NCBI RefSeq assembly: GCF_947179115.1
Contig: NZ_CAMXCI010000006.1
Location: forward strand, 1 to 56,369
Direction: 5' to 3'
DNA from: Commensalibacter papalotli
Lineage (GTDB): Bacteria; Pseudomonadota; Alphaproteobacteria; Acetobacterales; Acetobacteraceae
DNA: 56,369 nucleotides
Shown here piece by piece: positions 8,432 to 17,338 of this stretch. The notes under the pieces are model-generated. The model searched no databases. It saw only the letters and a program-made list of their open reading frames with translations, and was not told the DNA's origin. The stretch's first letter is position 1; the number at the start of each line of letters is the position of its first letter. The position numbers and the translations under genes are program-made.

Positions 8432-9415
8432 ATGAAATTAGGTATGTATGGTTTGGGCAGAATGGGTGGCAATATGGCTGTTCGTTTGGCTCGTCATGGT
8501 CATGAAGTTGTTTTATTAAACCGTACTCGTGCAGTCAGTGATAAAATTCATGCTGAAGCACCTAAAAGCGCTGTTGTAGATGATTTGGAAGCATTGGTTG
8601 CAGCACTTCCTTCTCCTAAAGTGATTTGGGTGATGTTACCATCTGGTGATGTTACTGAAAAAGCCATTGAAACGCTTGGTAATATGCTTAGCAAAGGCGA
8701 TATCGTTATTGATGGTGGTAACACATGTTACAAAGATGATGTTCGTCGTGCGAAGATCTTACATGCAAAAGGTATTCACTATGTTGATGTTGGAACCTCT
8801 GGTGGGGTTTGGGGTCTAGAACGTGGTTATTGTATGATGTATGGTGGAAATCAAGAAGCTGTAGATCATATTGACCCTATTCTTGAATCTCTCGCACCTG
8901 GGATTGGGGATATTCCTCGTACAAAAAACCGTGGTTCAAATTTAAACCCACGTGCGGAAAAAGGATATCTACATTGCGGTCCAGCAGGTTCTGGTCACTT
9001 TGTGAAAATGGTTCATAATGGTATTGAATACGGAATGATGCAAGCATACGCAGAAGGATTTGATATTATGCGTATGAAAGGGTCTGATCGTTTACCAGAA
9101 GAACAACGTTTTGATTTAAATATGGCTGATATCGCTGAAGTATGGCGTCGCGGTAGTGTGATTCCTTCATGGTTATTGGATCTTTGTGCTGATGCATTGG
9201 CTGTTGATGGTGATCTTTCTAAATTCCAAGGGGACGTTGCTGACACAGGTGAAGGTCGTTGGACGATTGAAGCTGCAATCGAAGAAGCTGTTCCTGCGCC
9301 AGTTATTACAGCTGCGTTATTTACTCGTTTCCGCTCACGTTCAGGAAACACATATGCTGAAAAAATGTTATCAGCAATGCGTTTTGGCTTTGGCGGACAC
9401 GTAGAAAAAAAATAA
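8432..9415 (+). CDS. gnd: 6-phosphogluconate dehydrogenase (decarboxylating), short form
   Basis: A 327-residue enzyme that oxidises and decarboxylates 6-phosphogluconate to ribulose-5-phosphate. Seen: the N-terminal Rossmann motif GMYGLGRMGGNMAVRLA, VIDGGNTCYKDD, the substrate motif DVGTSGGVWGLERGYCMM, and GPAGSGHFVKMVHNGIEYGM with the catalytic Lys and Asn. Its length marks the short GndA/YqeC-like class, often NAD-preferring, rather than the 470-residue NADP enzyme. After the Rossmann strands the text LLNRTR suggests an Arg/Thr-containing cofactor pocket, so preference is not settled. AAAGGA precedes the ATG. A strong terminator follows. Confidence 0.95.
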   Translation: MKLGMYGLGRMGGNMAVRLARHGHEVVLLNRTRAVSDKIHAEAPKSAVVDDLEALVAALPSPKVIWVMLPSGDVTEKAIETLGNMLSKGDIVIDGGNTCYKDDVRRAKILHAKGIHYVDVGTSGGVWGLERGYCMMYGGNQEAVDHIDPILESLAPGIGDIPRTKNRGSNLNPRAEKGYLHCGPAGSGHFVKMVHNGIEYGMMQAYAEGFDIMRMKGSDRLPEEQRFDLNMADIAEVWRRGSVIPSWLLDLCADALAVDGDLSKFQGDVADTGEGRWTIEAAIEEAVPAPVITAALFTRFRSRSGNTYAEKMLSAMRFGFGGHVEKK

Positions 9416-9439
9416 AATTTTTGTAAGTATTTCTGCAAT

Positions 9440-9474
9440 AAAAGCTTTAATCGTAAAGGTTAAAGCTTTTTTTT
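9440..9474 (+). terminator. Intrinsic terminator after gnd
   Basis: Perfect 11-bp inverted repeat (9440-9450 and 9460-9470), 9-base loop, running directly into eight Ts. It closes the tal-pgi-gnd block. Confidence 0.9.
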
Positions 9475-9817
9475 ATGCCATTTATTTCTTTTGACCTTAT
9501 AAAAGTATAATTTAATAATTTTTGGATGTTTTCTAAATTTTTTTTAAGCAAAGTAAACAATTTGTTATACATTCTCTGCGATATTCTAATATAGAATAAC
9601 GTTTAAACAGTCATTCCACGGTTATAATTAAGGATTAAAAGGTGAAGAATTTATGAACCAATAATCATATTTTCTTAGTTTAAGTATAAAACATAATTAT
9701 ACTTCTCACTCGGTATTTTATAAATATCGTAATAAAAAAAATTAATAATTTTATCATTCAAGAAACAAAATAATGAATAGACATGAGTAGTGTCTGTTCA
9801 TAGATGGAGGTCATGGT
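9475..9817 (+). promoter_or_regulatory. Leader region of the first PFOR module, with two inverted repeats
   Basis: No gene fits here. Two structures stand out. First, TATTCTA-ata-TAGAATA at 9582-9598 is a perfect 7-bp inverted repeat, a plausible operator. Second, 9774-9783 pairs with 9791-9800 (10 bp with one wobble), forming a hairpin that ends 5 bases before the GGAGG ribosome site at 9806-9810. The second could influence translation of the next gene. I looked for an FNR-type site and did not find one. Confidence 0.4.
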
Positions 9818-11449
9818 ATGACAATCAAACAACATGATATGAGTCCCCGTATCAATATGGAGAAAAAGGACTTTGCAGGGCCAATTCGAACAGTAGTCCC
9901 TGTATATAATCATCATTTACCTCCCTGTAACCATGCTTGTCCAGCTGGTGAGGATATTCAAGGATGGCTTTCATTAGCGCAAGCGGGCAAATTCCAAGCT
10001 GCTTGGGAACATATTCTGATGAATAACCCAATGCCAGCAGTGCATGGACGTGCTTGTTACCATCCCTGTGAAGATTCATGTAATCGTGGTGATTTGGATG
10101 GTTCTATTACTATTCATGCTGTTGAGCGATTTTTGGGTGATATGGCGAACGCCAGTGGATGGAAAGTTCCAGTTACAGAAAATAAAAATAGTAAGCGTAT
10201 TCTCATTATAGGGGCTGGTCCTGGTGGTTTGTCTGCGGCGTATCATTTGCGTCGTATGGGTCATGAGGTTGAGATCAGAGAAGCATTTTCTATTCCTGGT
10301 GGGATGATGCAGTATGGTATTCCAGCCTATCGTTTGCCACGTGATATCTTAAAACAAGATATTGATCGTATTGTGGAAATGGGAGTGAAGATTGTTTGTA
10401 ATCACCGTGTCGAAGACCTAGAGCAAGAAAAGAAAGACGGTAAGTTTGATGCTGTTTTCCTTGGGATAGGTGCAGGGAAACCTTCTTTAATTGATATTCC
10501 TACACAACAGGGAGCTCATGTTTTATCTGCTGCTGAATTTTTACATGATGTGAGCGCAGGAAACCAACCTAAAGTTGGTGCAAATGTTTTGGTGTATGGG
10601 GCAGGCAACACCGCTATGGATGCTGCACGTTCAGCTTTTCGTATGGGTGCCAAGACTGTTAAAATCATTTTCTTTTGGGATCGCCCTCATATGGAAGCAC
10701 ATGATTTTGAAATCGTTGATGCGGATGCCGAGGGAACTCAATTTAAATGTATGAGTACCATTGCGTCTATTGAAAAAGATAAAGTTGTCTTGAGAAAAAT
10801 GGTTGTTGGTGATACAGGTCGCCCAGAACCGACAGAAGAATTCGAAGACATGCCAATGGATACTGTGATTATGGCATTAGGACAAAGACCAGAAAGTAGC
10901 TTTCTTAGTAAGGTCTCTGGAATCGAATTAAATCCAGATGGAACGATTGTGGTTGGTAAAGATATGATGACGGGTGCCGAGGGTATTTTTGCTGGTGGTG
11001 ATGCCATTCGTGGGCCACGCAGTGTAACCACTGCGGTAGGATTAGGGAAAAAGGCGGCTAGATTTATAAATGGTTGGTTAAGTGCGAACGCCTATCAAAT
11101 TCCATCGAAAAATCCAATTTCATACTATAAAGATTTACACTTGCCTTTGTTAGCAGAAACACCACAAATCATTCAAAAAGAATTGCCTGTTGATGAACGG
11201 ATTGGTTTCAAAGAAACGTTAATCGGCTTTTCAGAAAATGAAGCCGTGTATGAAGCGCAACGATGCTTGTCTTGTGGGAATTGTTATGAGTGTGACAATT
11301 GCTTGGCAGCATGTCCAGAGCAAGCATTAACAAAATTAGGCCCAGGAAATGGGTATGAAGTCAATATGGATCGTTGCACAGGGTGTTCTGCTTGTTTTGA
11401 AACATGCCCATGTCAAGCAATCGATATGGTTACAGAACAACGGGTATAA
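9818..11449 (+). CDS. GltD-like flavoprotein with C-terminal 2[4Fe-4S] ferredoxin domain (copy 1)
   Basis: A 543-residue protein built like the small subunit of glutamate synthase plus a ferredoxin. Seen in order: N-terminal iron-sulfur cysteines (CNHACPAG near residue 36; CYHPCEDSCNR near 73), FAD site GAGPGGLSAAYHL near 131, second Rossmann site YGAGNTAMDAARSA near 260, ATG-like FAGGDAIRGPRSVTTAVG, then CLSCGNCYECDNCLAACP and CTGCSACFETCPCQA (482-537). No glutamate synthase large subunit is present. Instead nifJ follows 19 bases later, so the likely role is electron transfer between the pyruvate oxidoreductase and NAD(P). Oddly, the usual YRR motif for NADPH phosphate is replaced by FFWDR near 285. 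A paralogue lies at 40218-41843. Confidence 0.9.
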   Translation: MTIKQHDMSPRINMEKKDFAGPIRTVVPVYNHHLPPCNHACPAGEDIQGWLSLAQAGKFQAAWEHILMNNPMPAVHGRACYHPCEDSCNRGDLDGSITIHAVERFLGDMANASGWKVPVTENKNSKRILIIGAGPGGLSAAYHLRRMGHEVEIREAFSIPGGMMQYGIPAYRLPRDILKQDIDRIVEMGVKIVCNHRVEDLEQEKKDGKFDAVFLGIGAGKPSLIDIPTQQGAHVLSAAEFLHDVSAGNQPKVGANVLVYGAGNTAMDAARSAFRMGAKTVKIIFFWDRPHMEAHDFEIVDADAEGTQFKCMSTIASIEKDKVVLRKMVVGDTGRPEPTEEFEDMPMDTVIMALGQRPESSFLSKVSGIELNPDGTIVVGKDMMTGAEGIFAGGDAIRGPRSVTTAVGLGKKAARFINGWLSANAYQIPSKNPISYYKDLHLPLLAETPQIIQKELPVDERIGFKETLIGFSENEAVYEAQRCLSCGNCYECDNCLAACPEQALTKLGPGNGYEVNMDRCTGCSACFETCPCQAIDMVTEQRV

Positions 11450-11468
11450 GGTAAGGGATAATATATAA

Positions 11469-14400
11469 ATGTCTAAGACAATTATGGATGCGAATACAGC
11501 GGTTGCGCATATTGCCTATCGTGTTAATGAAGTTTGTGCAATTTTCCCAATTACCCCTTCGTCCCCGATGGCAGAGGATATTGATGATTGGGCTGCGAAA
11601 GGCAAAAAAAATATTTGGGGAAATATCCCATTCGTTCAACAAATGCAAAGTGAAGGCGGTGCTGCAGGGGCAGTTCACGGAGCTTTACAATCCGGTGCAT
11701 TGACAACAACATTTACAGCGTCTCAAGGGCTGTTATTGATGTTGCCAAATATGTATAAAATTGCAGGTGAATTAACATCAACCGTTTTCCATGTTGCAGC
11801 ACGTTCTATTGCGACTTCTGCTTTGTCGATTTTTGGTGACCATTCCGATGTGATGGCTGCAAGAATGACTGGTTTTGCGTTGCTTTGTTCTGATTCTGTT
11901 CAAGAAGCACATGATTTATCGTTGATTGTTCATGCAGCAACATTAAAAGCGCGTGTTCCGTTTATTCATTTCTTTGATGGTTTCAGAACTTCGCATGAGC
12001 TCAATACACTCGATATGATTTCTGATGACATCATCGAGAAAATGATTGATGATGATTTGGTTGCAGCCCACCGCGAACGCGCGCTAAGCCCTGAGAACCC
12101 TTTTATTCGTGGAACAGCACATAATCCAGATACATTCTTCCAAGCACGTGAAGCCGTTAATCCTTATTATAATAAAACGGCTGAAATTGTAGAAGAATAT
12201 ATGGCACGTTTTAAAAAATTAACGGGTCGTCATTATGATTTGGTTGAATATATCGGCGATCCAAATGCTGAATATGTTGTTGTATTGATGGGCTCGGCTG
12301 CGGAAACAGCTGAGCAAACTGTTGCAAAGTTACGTGAAAATGGAGAATCTGTTGGTATTTTAAAAATTCGCTTATACCGTCCATTTCCTGCACAGCAAGT
12401 ATTGGCAGCTTTACCAAAAACTGTAAAACGTATTGCTGTAATGGATCGTACCAAAGAATCTGGTGCAATTGGTGAACCTTTATATCTTGATATGATTGCG
12501 ACCTTGGCAGAAGCAGTTGCCAGAGGAAATCGTGAACATTTACCATTAATTATAGGTGGACGTTATGGATTGTCATCTAAAGATTTCACCCCAGCGATGG
12601 TTAAAGCAGTTTACGATGAATTAAAAGTCGAAAAACCGCGTCATGGTTTCACCGTTGGTATTAAAGATGATTTAACTTTTACAAGTTTGGATTATGATCC
12701 TGCATTTAATATTGAGAAATCAGATACAAAACGTGCAATGTTCTTTGGACTAGGCTCAGACGGGACTGTTGGTGCGAATAAGAATAGTGTTAAAATTATT
12801 TCTGAAGATGTAGGACAATATGCCCAAGGGTATTTTGTTTATGATTCTCGTAAAGCAGGCGCGCAAACAGTTTCTCATTTACGTTTTGGTCATGAACCAA
12901 TCAAAGCAGCGTATTTGGTACAGCAAGCTGATTTTGTAGGGTGTCATCAATTTCATTTCTTATATCGTCAAGATATTTTGGAAAATGCTGCGGACAATGG
13001 CACATTTTTATTGAATTCTCATTATAGTGCAGAGGAAGTCTGGCAACATTTACCACGCTTAACACAACAGCGTATTATTGAGAAAAAATTAAAATTCTTT
13101 GTTGTGGATGCTTCCAAAGTTGCTCAAGAAGTTGGTCTTGGGATGCGGACAAATACGATCCTGCAAACCTGTTTCTTCGCGATTTCTGGTGTGCTGCCTC
13201 GTGATGAAGCGATTGATTATATTAAAAAATCAATTCATAAAACCTACTCTTCCAAAGGTGATGCAGTGGTTCAAAAGAACTATAAGGCTGTTGATGCAGC
13301 TTGCGATCATTTATTTGAGGTCAAGGTCCCAGAATATGCATCCAGTAACTTAGCGCAAGAAAATCCAGTTCCAGCGAATGCCCCTAAATTTATCCATGAT
13401 GTGATTGTACCCATGTTCTCTGGTCGTGGTGAAAGTTTGCCAGTCAGTCTTTTACCAGCTGATGGAACATTTCCTTCTGGAACTGCGGCATATGAAAAAC
13501 GCAATATTTCTGACTTTGTCCCTGAATGGCGTGAAGATTTGTGTATTCAATGTGGTCAATGTGGATATGTTTGCCCTCATAGTGTGATCCGTGCAAAAAC
13601 TTACGATAAAAAAGAATTAGAAAATGCACCAGAGGATTTTAAAACAGCTCCTGTAAATGCACGTGGATATCCAAATACAAACTTTACGTTGCAGTTTTAT
13701 GTAGAGGATTGCACAGGCTGTACTTTGTGTGTCAGTGTTTGTCCAGCAAGTAGCCCAACAGAACCTGATGTTCGTGCGATTAATATGACAGCAAAAGAAA
13801 CTTTGTTAGATCGTGAAAAGCGTAATTTAAATTTCTTTAATACCCTTCCAGTGAATGATCGCAGCAAGATTAATTTCTCTAACGTTCGTGGTGTGCAGTT
13901 CCTTGAACCGTTATTTGAGTTCTCTGGTGCTTGTGCAGGATGTGGTGAAACTCCTTATTTAAAAGTATTAACTCAATTATTTGGTGATCGTTTACAAGTC
14001 GCAAATGCAACAGGGTGTTCTTCTATTTATGGTGGAAACATGCCTGTCACTCCGTGGGCGATGAATAAAGAAGGAAAAGGACCAGCTTGGTCTAATTCAC
14101 TTTATGAAGATAATGCTGAATTTGGATTAGGCTTTAGGGTAGCTGCGGATAAGCAATTGGAGGTTGCTTCCAATTTATTATTGAAAATAAAAGATGTTGT
14201 GGGAGAAGAGTTGGTTAATGCTATTCTTACATCTAATCAAGTTCATGAATCAGAAATCAGAGCACAACGTTTACGTGTAGGAGAGTTGAAAACAAGATTA
14301 GCTCAGATTAATGATAAAAATGCTAAACGCTTATTGACATTAGCCGATCATTTTATCCGCCGTAGTATTTGGATTGTTGGTGGTGATGGTTGGGCTTATG

Positions 14401-15047
14401 ATATTGGGTATGGCGGTTTAGATCATGTGCTTGCCTCTGGTCAGAATGTAAATATCTTGGTGATGGATACAGAAATGTATTCCAATACTGGAGGACAAGC
14501 TTCAAAGGCTTCTCCATTTGGTTCAGTCGCTAAATTTGCATCTGCGGGTAAAGAAACTGTTCGTAAAGACTTGGCTCTGATGGCAATGACTTATGATAAT
14601 GTCTATGTAGCCCAAGTTGCAATGGGTGCAAGCCCTCAGCACACATTAGATGTATTCCGTCAAGCAGAGGCATATGATGGTCCATCGTTGATTGTTGCGT
14701 ACAGCCATTGTATTGGTCAAGGATTGGATATGCGTCAAGGGTTGGTGCAACAAGGGTTGGCTACAGATTCTGGATATTGGCCTTTGTTTAGATTTGATCC
14801 AATGATGCGTAAAATTGGTAAAAATCCATTCCAACTTGATTCTCCGAAACCTTCTATTCCATTAAAACAATATGCTGGAAATGAAATTCGTTATCGTAAC
14901 TTGGCACGAGTACGTCCAAACGAGGCAGAGGAAATGATGGATATGGCGCAACAAGCTGTATTACGTAAATACAAACAATATGAAGCGCTTGCAGCTATTG
15001 AAGGTAGCGAAGCCAATCCCGTTGTTTTTGGACTTAAAACACGTTAA
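11469..15047 (+). CDS. nifJ: Pyruvate:ferredoxin (flavodoxin) oxidoreductase, copy 1
   Basis: A 1192-residue single-chain PFOR. It oxidises pyruvate and CoA to acetyl-CoA and CO2, giving two low-potential electrons. Domains in order: N-terminal thiamine domain (FPITPSSPMAE; MQSEGGAAGAVHGALQSG near residue 60, holding the Glu that activates thiamine; FHVAARS), CoA domain, gamma domain, two-cluster ferredoxin domain (CIQCGQCGYVCPHS near 691; CTGCTLCVSVCPAS near 747), proximal cluster cysteines CAGCGETPY near 821 and CSSIYGG, and C-terminal thiamine site GDGWAYDIGYGGLDHVL near 972 with YSNTGGQAS. All cluster ligands are present. It pairs with the flavoprotein 19 bases upstream. A second copy lies at 36607-40215. 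Confidence 0.95.
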   Translation: MSKTIMDANTAVAHIAYRVNEVCAIFPITPSSPMAEDIDDWAAKGKKNIWGNIPFVQQMQSEGGAAGAVHGALQSGALTTTFTASQGLLLMLPNMYKIAGELTSTVFHVAARSIATSALSIFGDHSDVMAARMTGFALLCSDSVQEAHDLSLIVHAATLKARVPFIHFFDGFRTSHELNTLDMISDDIIEKMIDDDLVAAHRERALSPENPFIRGTAHNPDTFFQAREAVNPYYNKTAEIVEEYMARFKKLTGRHYDLVEYIGDPNAEYVVVLMGSAAETAEQTVAKLRENGESVGILKIRLYRPFPAQQVLAALPKTVKRIAVMDRTKESGAIGEPLYLDMIATLAEAVARGNREHLPLIIGGRYGLSSKDFTPAMVKAVYDELKVEKPRHGFTVGIKDDLTFTSLDYDPAFNIEKSDTKRAMFFGLGSDGTVGANKNSVKIISEDVGQYAQGYFVYDSRKAGAQTVSHLRFGHEPIKAAYLVQQADFVGCHQFHFLYRQDILENAADNGTFLLNSHYSAEEVWQHLPRLTQQRIIEKKLKFFVVDASKVAQEVGLGMRTNTILQTCFFAISGVLPRDEAIDYIKKSIHKTYSSKGDAVVQKNYKAVDAACDHLFEVKVPEYASSNLAQENPVPANAPKFIHDVIVPMFSGRGESLPVSLLPADGTFPSGTAAYEKRNISDFVPEWREDLCIQCGQCGYVCPHSVIRAKTYDKKELENAPEDFKTAPVNARGYPNTNFTLQFYVEDCTGCTLCVSVCPASSPTEPDVRAINMTAKETLLDREKRNLNFFNTLPVNDRSKINFSNVRGVQFLEPLFEFSGACAGCGETPYLKVLTQLFGDRLQVANATGCSSIYGGNMPVTPWAMNKEGKGPAWSNSLYEDNAEFGLGFRVAADKQLEVASNLLLKIKDVVGEELVNAILTSNQVHESEIRAQRLRVGELKTRLAQINDKNAKRLLTLADHFIRRSIWIVGGDGWAYDIGYGGLDHVLASGQNVNILVMDTEMYSNTGGQASKASPFGSVAKFASAGKETVRKDLALMAMTYDNVYVAQVAMGASPQHTLDVFRQAEAYDGPSLIVAYSHCIGQGLDMRQGLVQQGLATDSGYWPLFRFDPMMRKIGKNPFQLDSPKPSIPLKQYAGNEIRYRNLARVRPNEAEEMMDMAQQAVLRKYKQYEALAAIEGSEANPVVFGLKTR

Positions 15048-15065
15048 CTTTTTTATTAAATTTTA

Positions 15066-15099
15066 GCGCTCTCATATCTATAGATATTGAGAGCGTTTA
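15066..15099 (+). terminator. Terminator after nifJ copy 1
   Basis: Stem of 7 bp plus 5 bp with a one-base bulge (CGCTCTC...GAGAGCG), starting 18 bases after the nifJ stop and followed by TTTAT. Confidence 0.75.
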
Positions 15100-15182
15100 T
15101 GTGTTTATTAATATATTTTGGTTTTGAGGATATTGATATAAGATAGTTTAGGCAGATAAAATAGCAGAAAGAAATTAAAGAG

Positions 15183-16298
15183 ATGATTATATATCATTTA
15201 ACAATTGCAGCCCCATTCGGAGCAAATTTAAATATTTTAAAACAGCAATCAATTGATAACGGTTTTCAGTTTATAAATATATCAGGGAATTATCAGAGAG
15301 GTAAGGTTGGAGTTTGTCAAAAAATTGCTATAACACAAGCTTTTTTAAACAATGATTATCTGCATGAAGATTCAATTGTTCTGTTTACAGATGGTTATGA
15401 TGTAAATATTAATGATCACTATAGTGTAATTTTAAATAAATTTTTGTCATATGAATGCGATATGATGTTTAATGTTGATAAAAATTTTTGGCCTCCTGTA
15501 AAAATATCTGGTGTAATTGGTACAGTAGATAGAAATGATATTCTAGAATTTTTTAAGCAAAAAACAGATACTCCGAATAAATATCTAAATAGTGGTGTTT
15601 ATATGGGATATGTTGGTAGCCTTCGTAAAATGATTAATTTTTGTTATGAGGCATCTCAGAAAACAGGTAGATTAGATGACCAGGAACTTATGCAGTATTT
15701 TGCTTACGAAAATCAAGATGTGAATATTAAATTAGATTATTATGATGAGCTATTTTCTGCCTTTAATTATTCTGTTGATGACTTTTCTTACGACGGGATG
15801 ATATTAAAAAACCATCATTACGGTACAAAGCCGTCTGTTTGGCATGGAAATGGTGATAAATCAGCAATTGTTGGGTTTAATAACATTGCAAAGATTAACA
15901 GAGATGGAAATCTACCACGTTATTTATCTTGTATACAAGAAAATGGTAAATTCTTAGCGTATCCTCATGGTGGAAAGTTTGTTTTTACAGATAAAATTAA
16001 TGATGATTTATGTTTTGTTATACAAAACGGGCAAAAAACCAAGATGTGTTTATTGACAAGTAAGGGATATATTCTTTCTTTTCATCCTGACAATTCTTAT
16101 TATCCCAAAAATTACATTAGAAATTGGGAGGCTCTCACTATTGATTCTGAGAATATAATTCAAACAAATCATAATGTCCCTTTAAAAGATATAGTTGGTA
16201 ATTGTGATTCTTTGGAGCTCATAGATGTGCCTTTCCGAGTTATGATGCATGTAAATGATGCTCTTTTGGAAACTATTGTTAATATGGGATGGAGTTAA
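15183..16298 (+). CDS. Glycosyltransferase with PLOD-like domain
   Basis: A 371-residue protein. Residues 1-215 resemble the glycosyltransferase domain of collagen lysyl hydroxylases and related bacterial proteins. The metal-binding acidic motif is in VLFTDGYDVNIND (about residue 80), the acceptor-side motif is YLNSGVYMGYVGSL (about 137), then DDQELMQYF and LKNHHYGTKPSVWHGNGD, with a His likely binding the metal. Residues 260-371 form a second domain that I do not recognise. No signal peptide or membrane segment. Donor and acceptor are unknown. It stands alone between the nifJ terminator and a HAD phosphatase, has only a weak ribosome site, and is more AT-rich-looking than its neighbours, which could mean transfer. 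Confidence 0.75.
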   Translation: MIIYHLTIAAPFGANLNILKQQSIDNGFQFINISGNYQRGKVGVCQKIAITQAFLNNDYLHEDSIVLFTDGYDVNINDHYSVILNKFLSYECDMMFNVDKNFWPPVKISGVIGTVDRNDILEFFKQKTDTPNKYLNSGVYMGYVGSLRKMINFCYEASQKTGRLDDQELMQYFAYENQDVNIKLDYYDELFSAFNYSVDDFSYDGMILKNHHYGTKPSVWHGNGDKSAIVGFNNIAKINRDGNLPRYLSCIQENGKFLAYPHGGKFVFTDKINDDLCFVIQNGQKTKMCLLTSKGYILSFHPDNSYYPKNYIRNWEALTIDSENIIQTNHNVPLKDIVGNCDSLELIDVPFRVMMHVNDALLETIVNMGWS

Positions 16299-16404
16299 TT
16301 TTACTTACAATTATATTTATGTTGTTTTTTGTTACTAAAAGATTGAGCATATAATTTATTGATATGCTTAATAGTGATCTATTAAATATTGTTACAAGGA
16401 GAGT

Positions 16405-17253
16405 ATGTTGGGTAATTTAGATAATCATAGAATTGATAAAAAACCGTCTAATAAAATTAAATTACTTGTTTCAGATATTGATGGAACGCTAATAACGGAT
16501 GATAAAAGAATAACACCAGAAGCACTGACAGCAGTTCAAAAATTAAAAGAAGCAGGCATTCATTTATGTTTGGTCAGTAGTAGGCCGCCTCAAGGGATTC
16601 AAATGTTTTTTAAGGATTTGAATATTGTAACCCCTTTTGCTGCGTTAAATGGTGGCGAAATTATTGGGAATGATGGATCTGTTGCCTCTAGTATGGCTAT
16701 GAAGACCCAGGATGCTGATGAGGTCTGTGAGTTATTACAAAAAAATGATGTTAAAGCATGGATTTTTGGGGGATTTGATTGGGTTGTTTTTGATAGGAAT
16801 GATCCCTTTATTTCTCATGAAAAGGCTGTTGTTGGTGGTGGTCCTGAAATTATTGATCATATTAGCCAATATAAAAATCGTATTGTTAAAATTGAGGGTG
16901 TTTCAAGTAATACAGCGTTATTAGACAAATTGGCTGATCAAATTAATCAAAAATATCCTGACACGGTCAAAGCATTGCGCTCATCGGACCATTATTTAGA
17001 TATTACCCATCCCAAAGCAAACAAAGGATTTGCTGCGATTGAGTTAGGCAAACAATATGGAATTGATATTTCGGAAATTGCTTGTATCGGAGATATGGAT
17101 AATGACATTCCTATGTTAGAGATCGCAGGTTTAGCAATTGCTATGGGGCAATCCAGCGAACGTGTTTATCGTCATGCACATTTTCAAACGAAAAGTAATG
17201 AAGACAATGGCTGGGCTTATGCGGTAGAGAATTTTATTCTTCCCAGAGCCTAA
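16405..17253 (+). CDS. HAD-IIB (Cof-type) sugar-phosphate phosphatase
   Basis: A 282-residue member of the Cof/YidA branch of the haloacid dehalogenase superfamily. Seen: motif I LVSDIDGTLI with the nucleophile Asp, motif II CLVSSRPPQG, a C2-type cap, the lysine in THPKANKGFAA, and motif IV IACIGDMDNDIPML. These enzymes remove phosphate from sugar phosphates or related metabolites in the cytosol; the substrate cannot be read from the sequence. AAGGAGA precedes the ATG at 16405. It lies 85 bases upstream of pgl, so a role in sugar-phosphate balance is plausible but only inferred. Confidence 0.9.
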   Translation: MLGNLDNHRIDKKPSNKIKLLVSDIDGTLITDDKRITPEALTAVQKLKEAGIHLCLVSSRPPQGIQMFFKDLNIVTPFAALNGGEIIGNDGSVASSMAMKTQDADEVCELLQKNDVKAWIFGGFDWVVFDRNDPFISHEKAVVGGGPEIIDHISQYKNRIVKIEGVSSNTALLDKLADQINQKYPDTVKALRSSDHYLDITHPKANKGFAAIELGKQYGIDISEIACIGDMDNDIPMLEIAGLAIAMGQSSERVYRHAHFQTKSNEDNGWAYAVENFILPRA

Positions 17254-17261
17254 GGCGTCTT

Positions 17262-17275
17262 TATTCTATAGAATA
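17262..17275. promoter_or_regulatory. Perfect 14-bp palindrome upstream of pgl
   Basis: TATTCTATAGAATA lies 63 bases before the pgl start. Its arms are the same 7-mers as in the inverted repeat at 9582-9598, which has a 3-base spacer. Possible operator; no known regulator matched. Confidence 0.3.
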
Positions 17276-17338
17276 TCGTGTTAGATCTCGCTATGATAAA
17301 GTTTATTTAATCGTAAAAATATTTAAAAAGGACTGGTT

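Noticed and set aside
9013..9438. Reverse-strand 141-codon ORF across the end of gnd
   Set aside because: It covers conserved gnd sequence in the antisense direction and passes the gnd terminator region; no family resemblance.
9475..9817. FNR box before the first PFOR module
   Set aside because: No TTGAT-N4-ATCAA match within two or three changes could be found.
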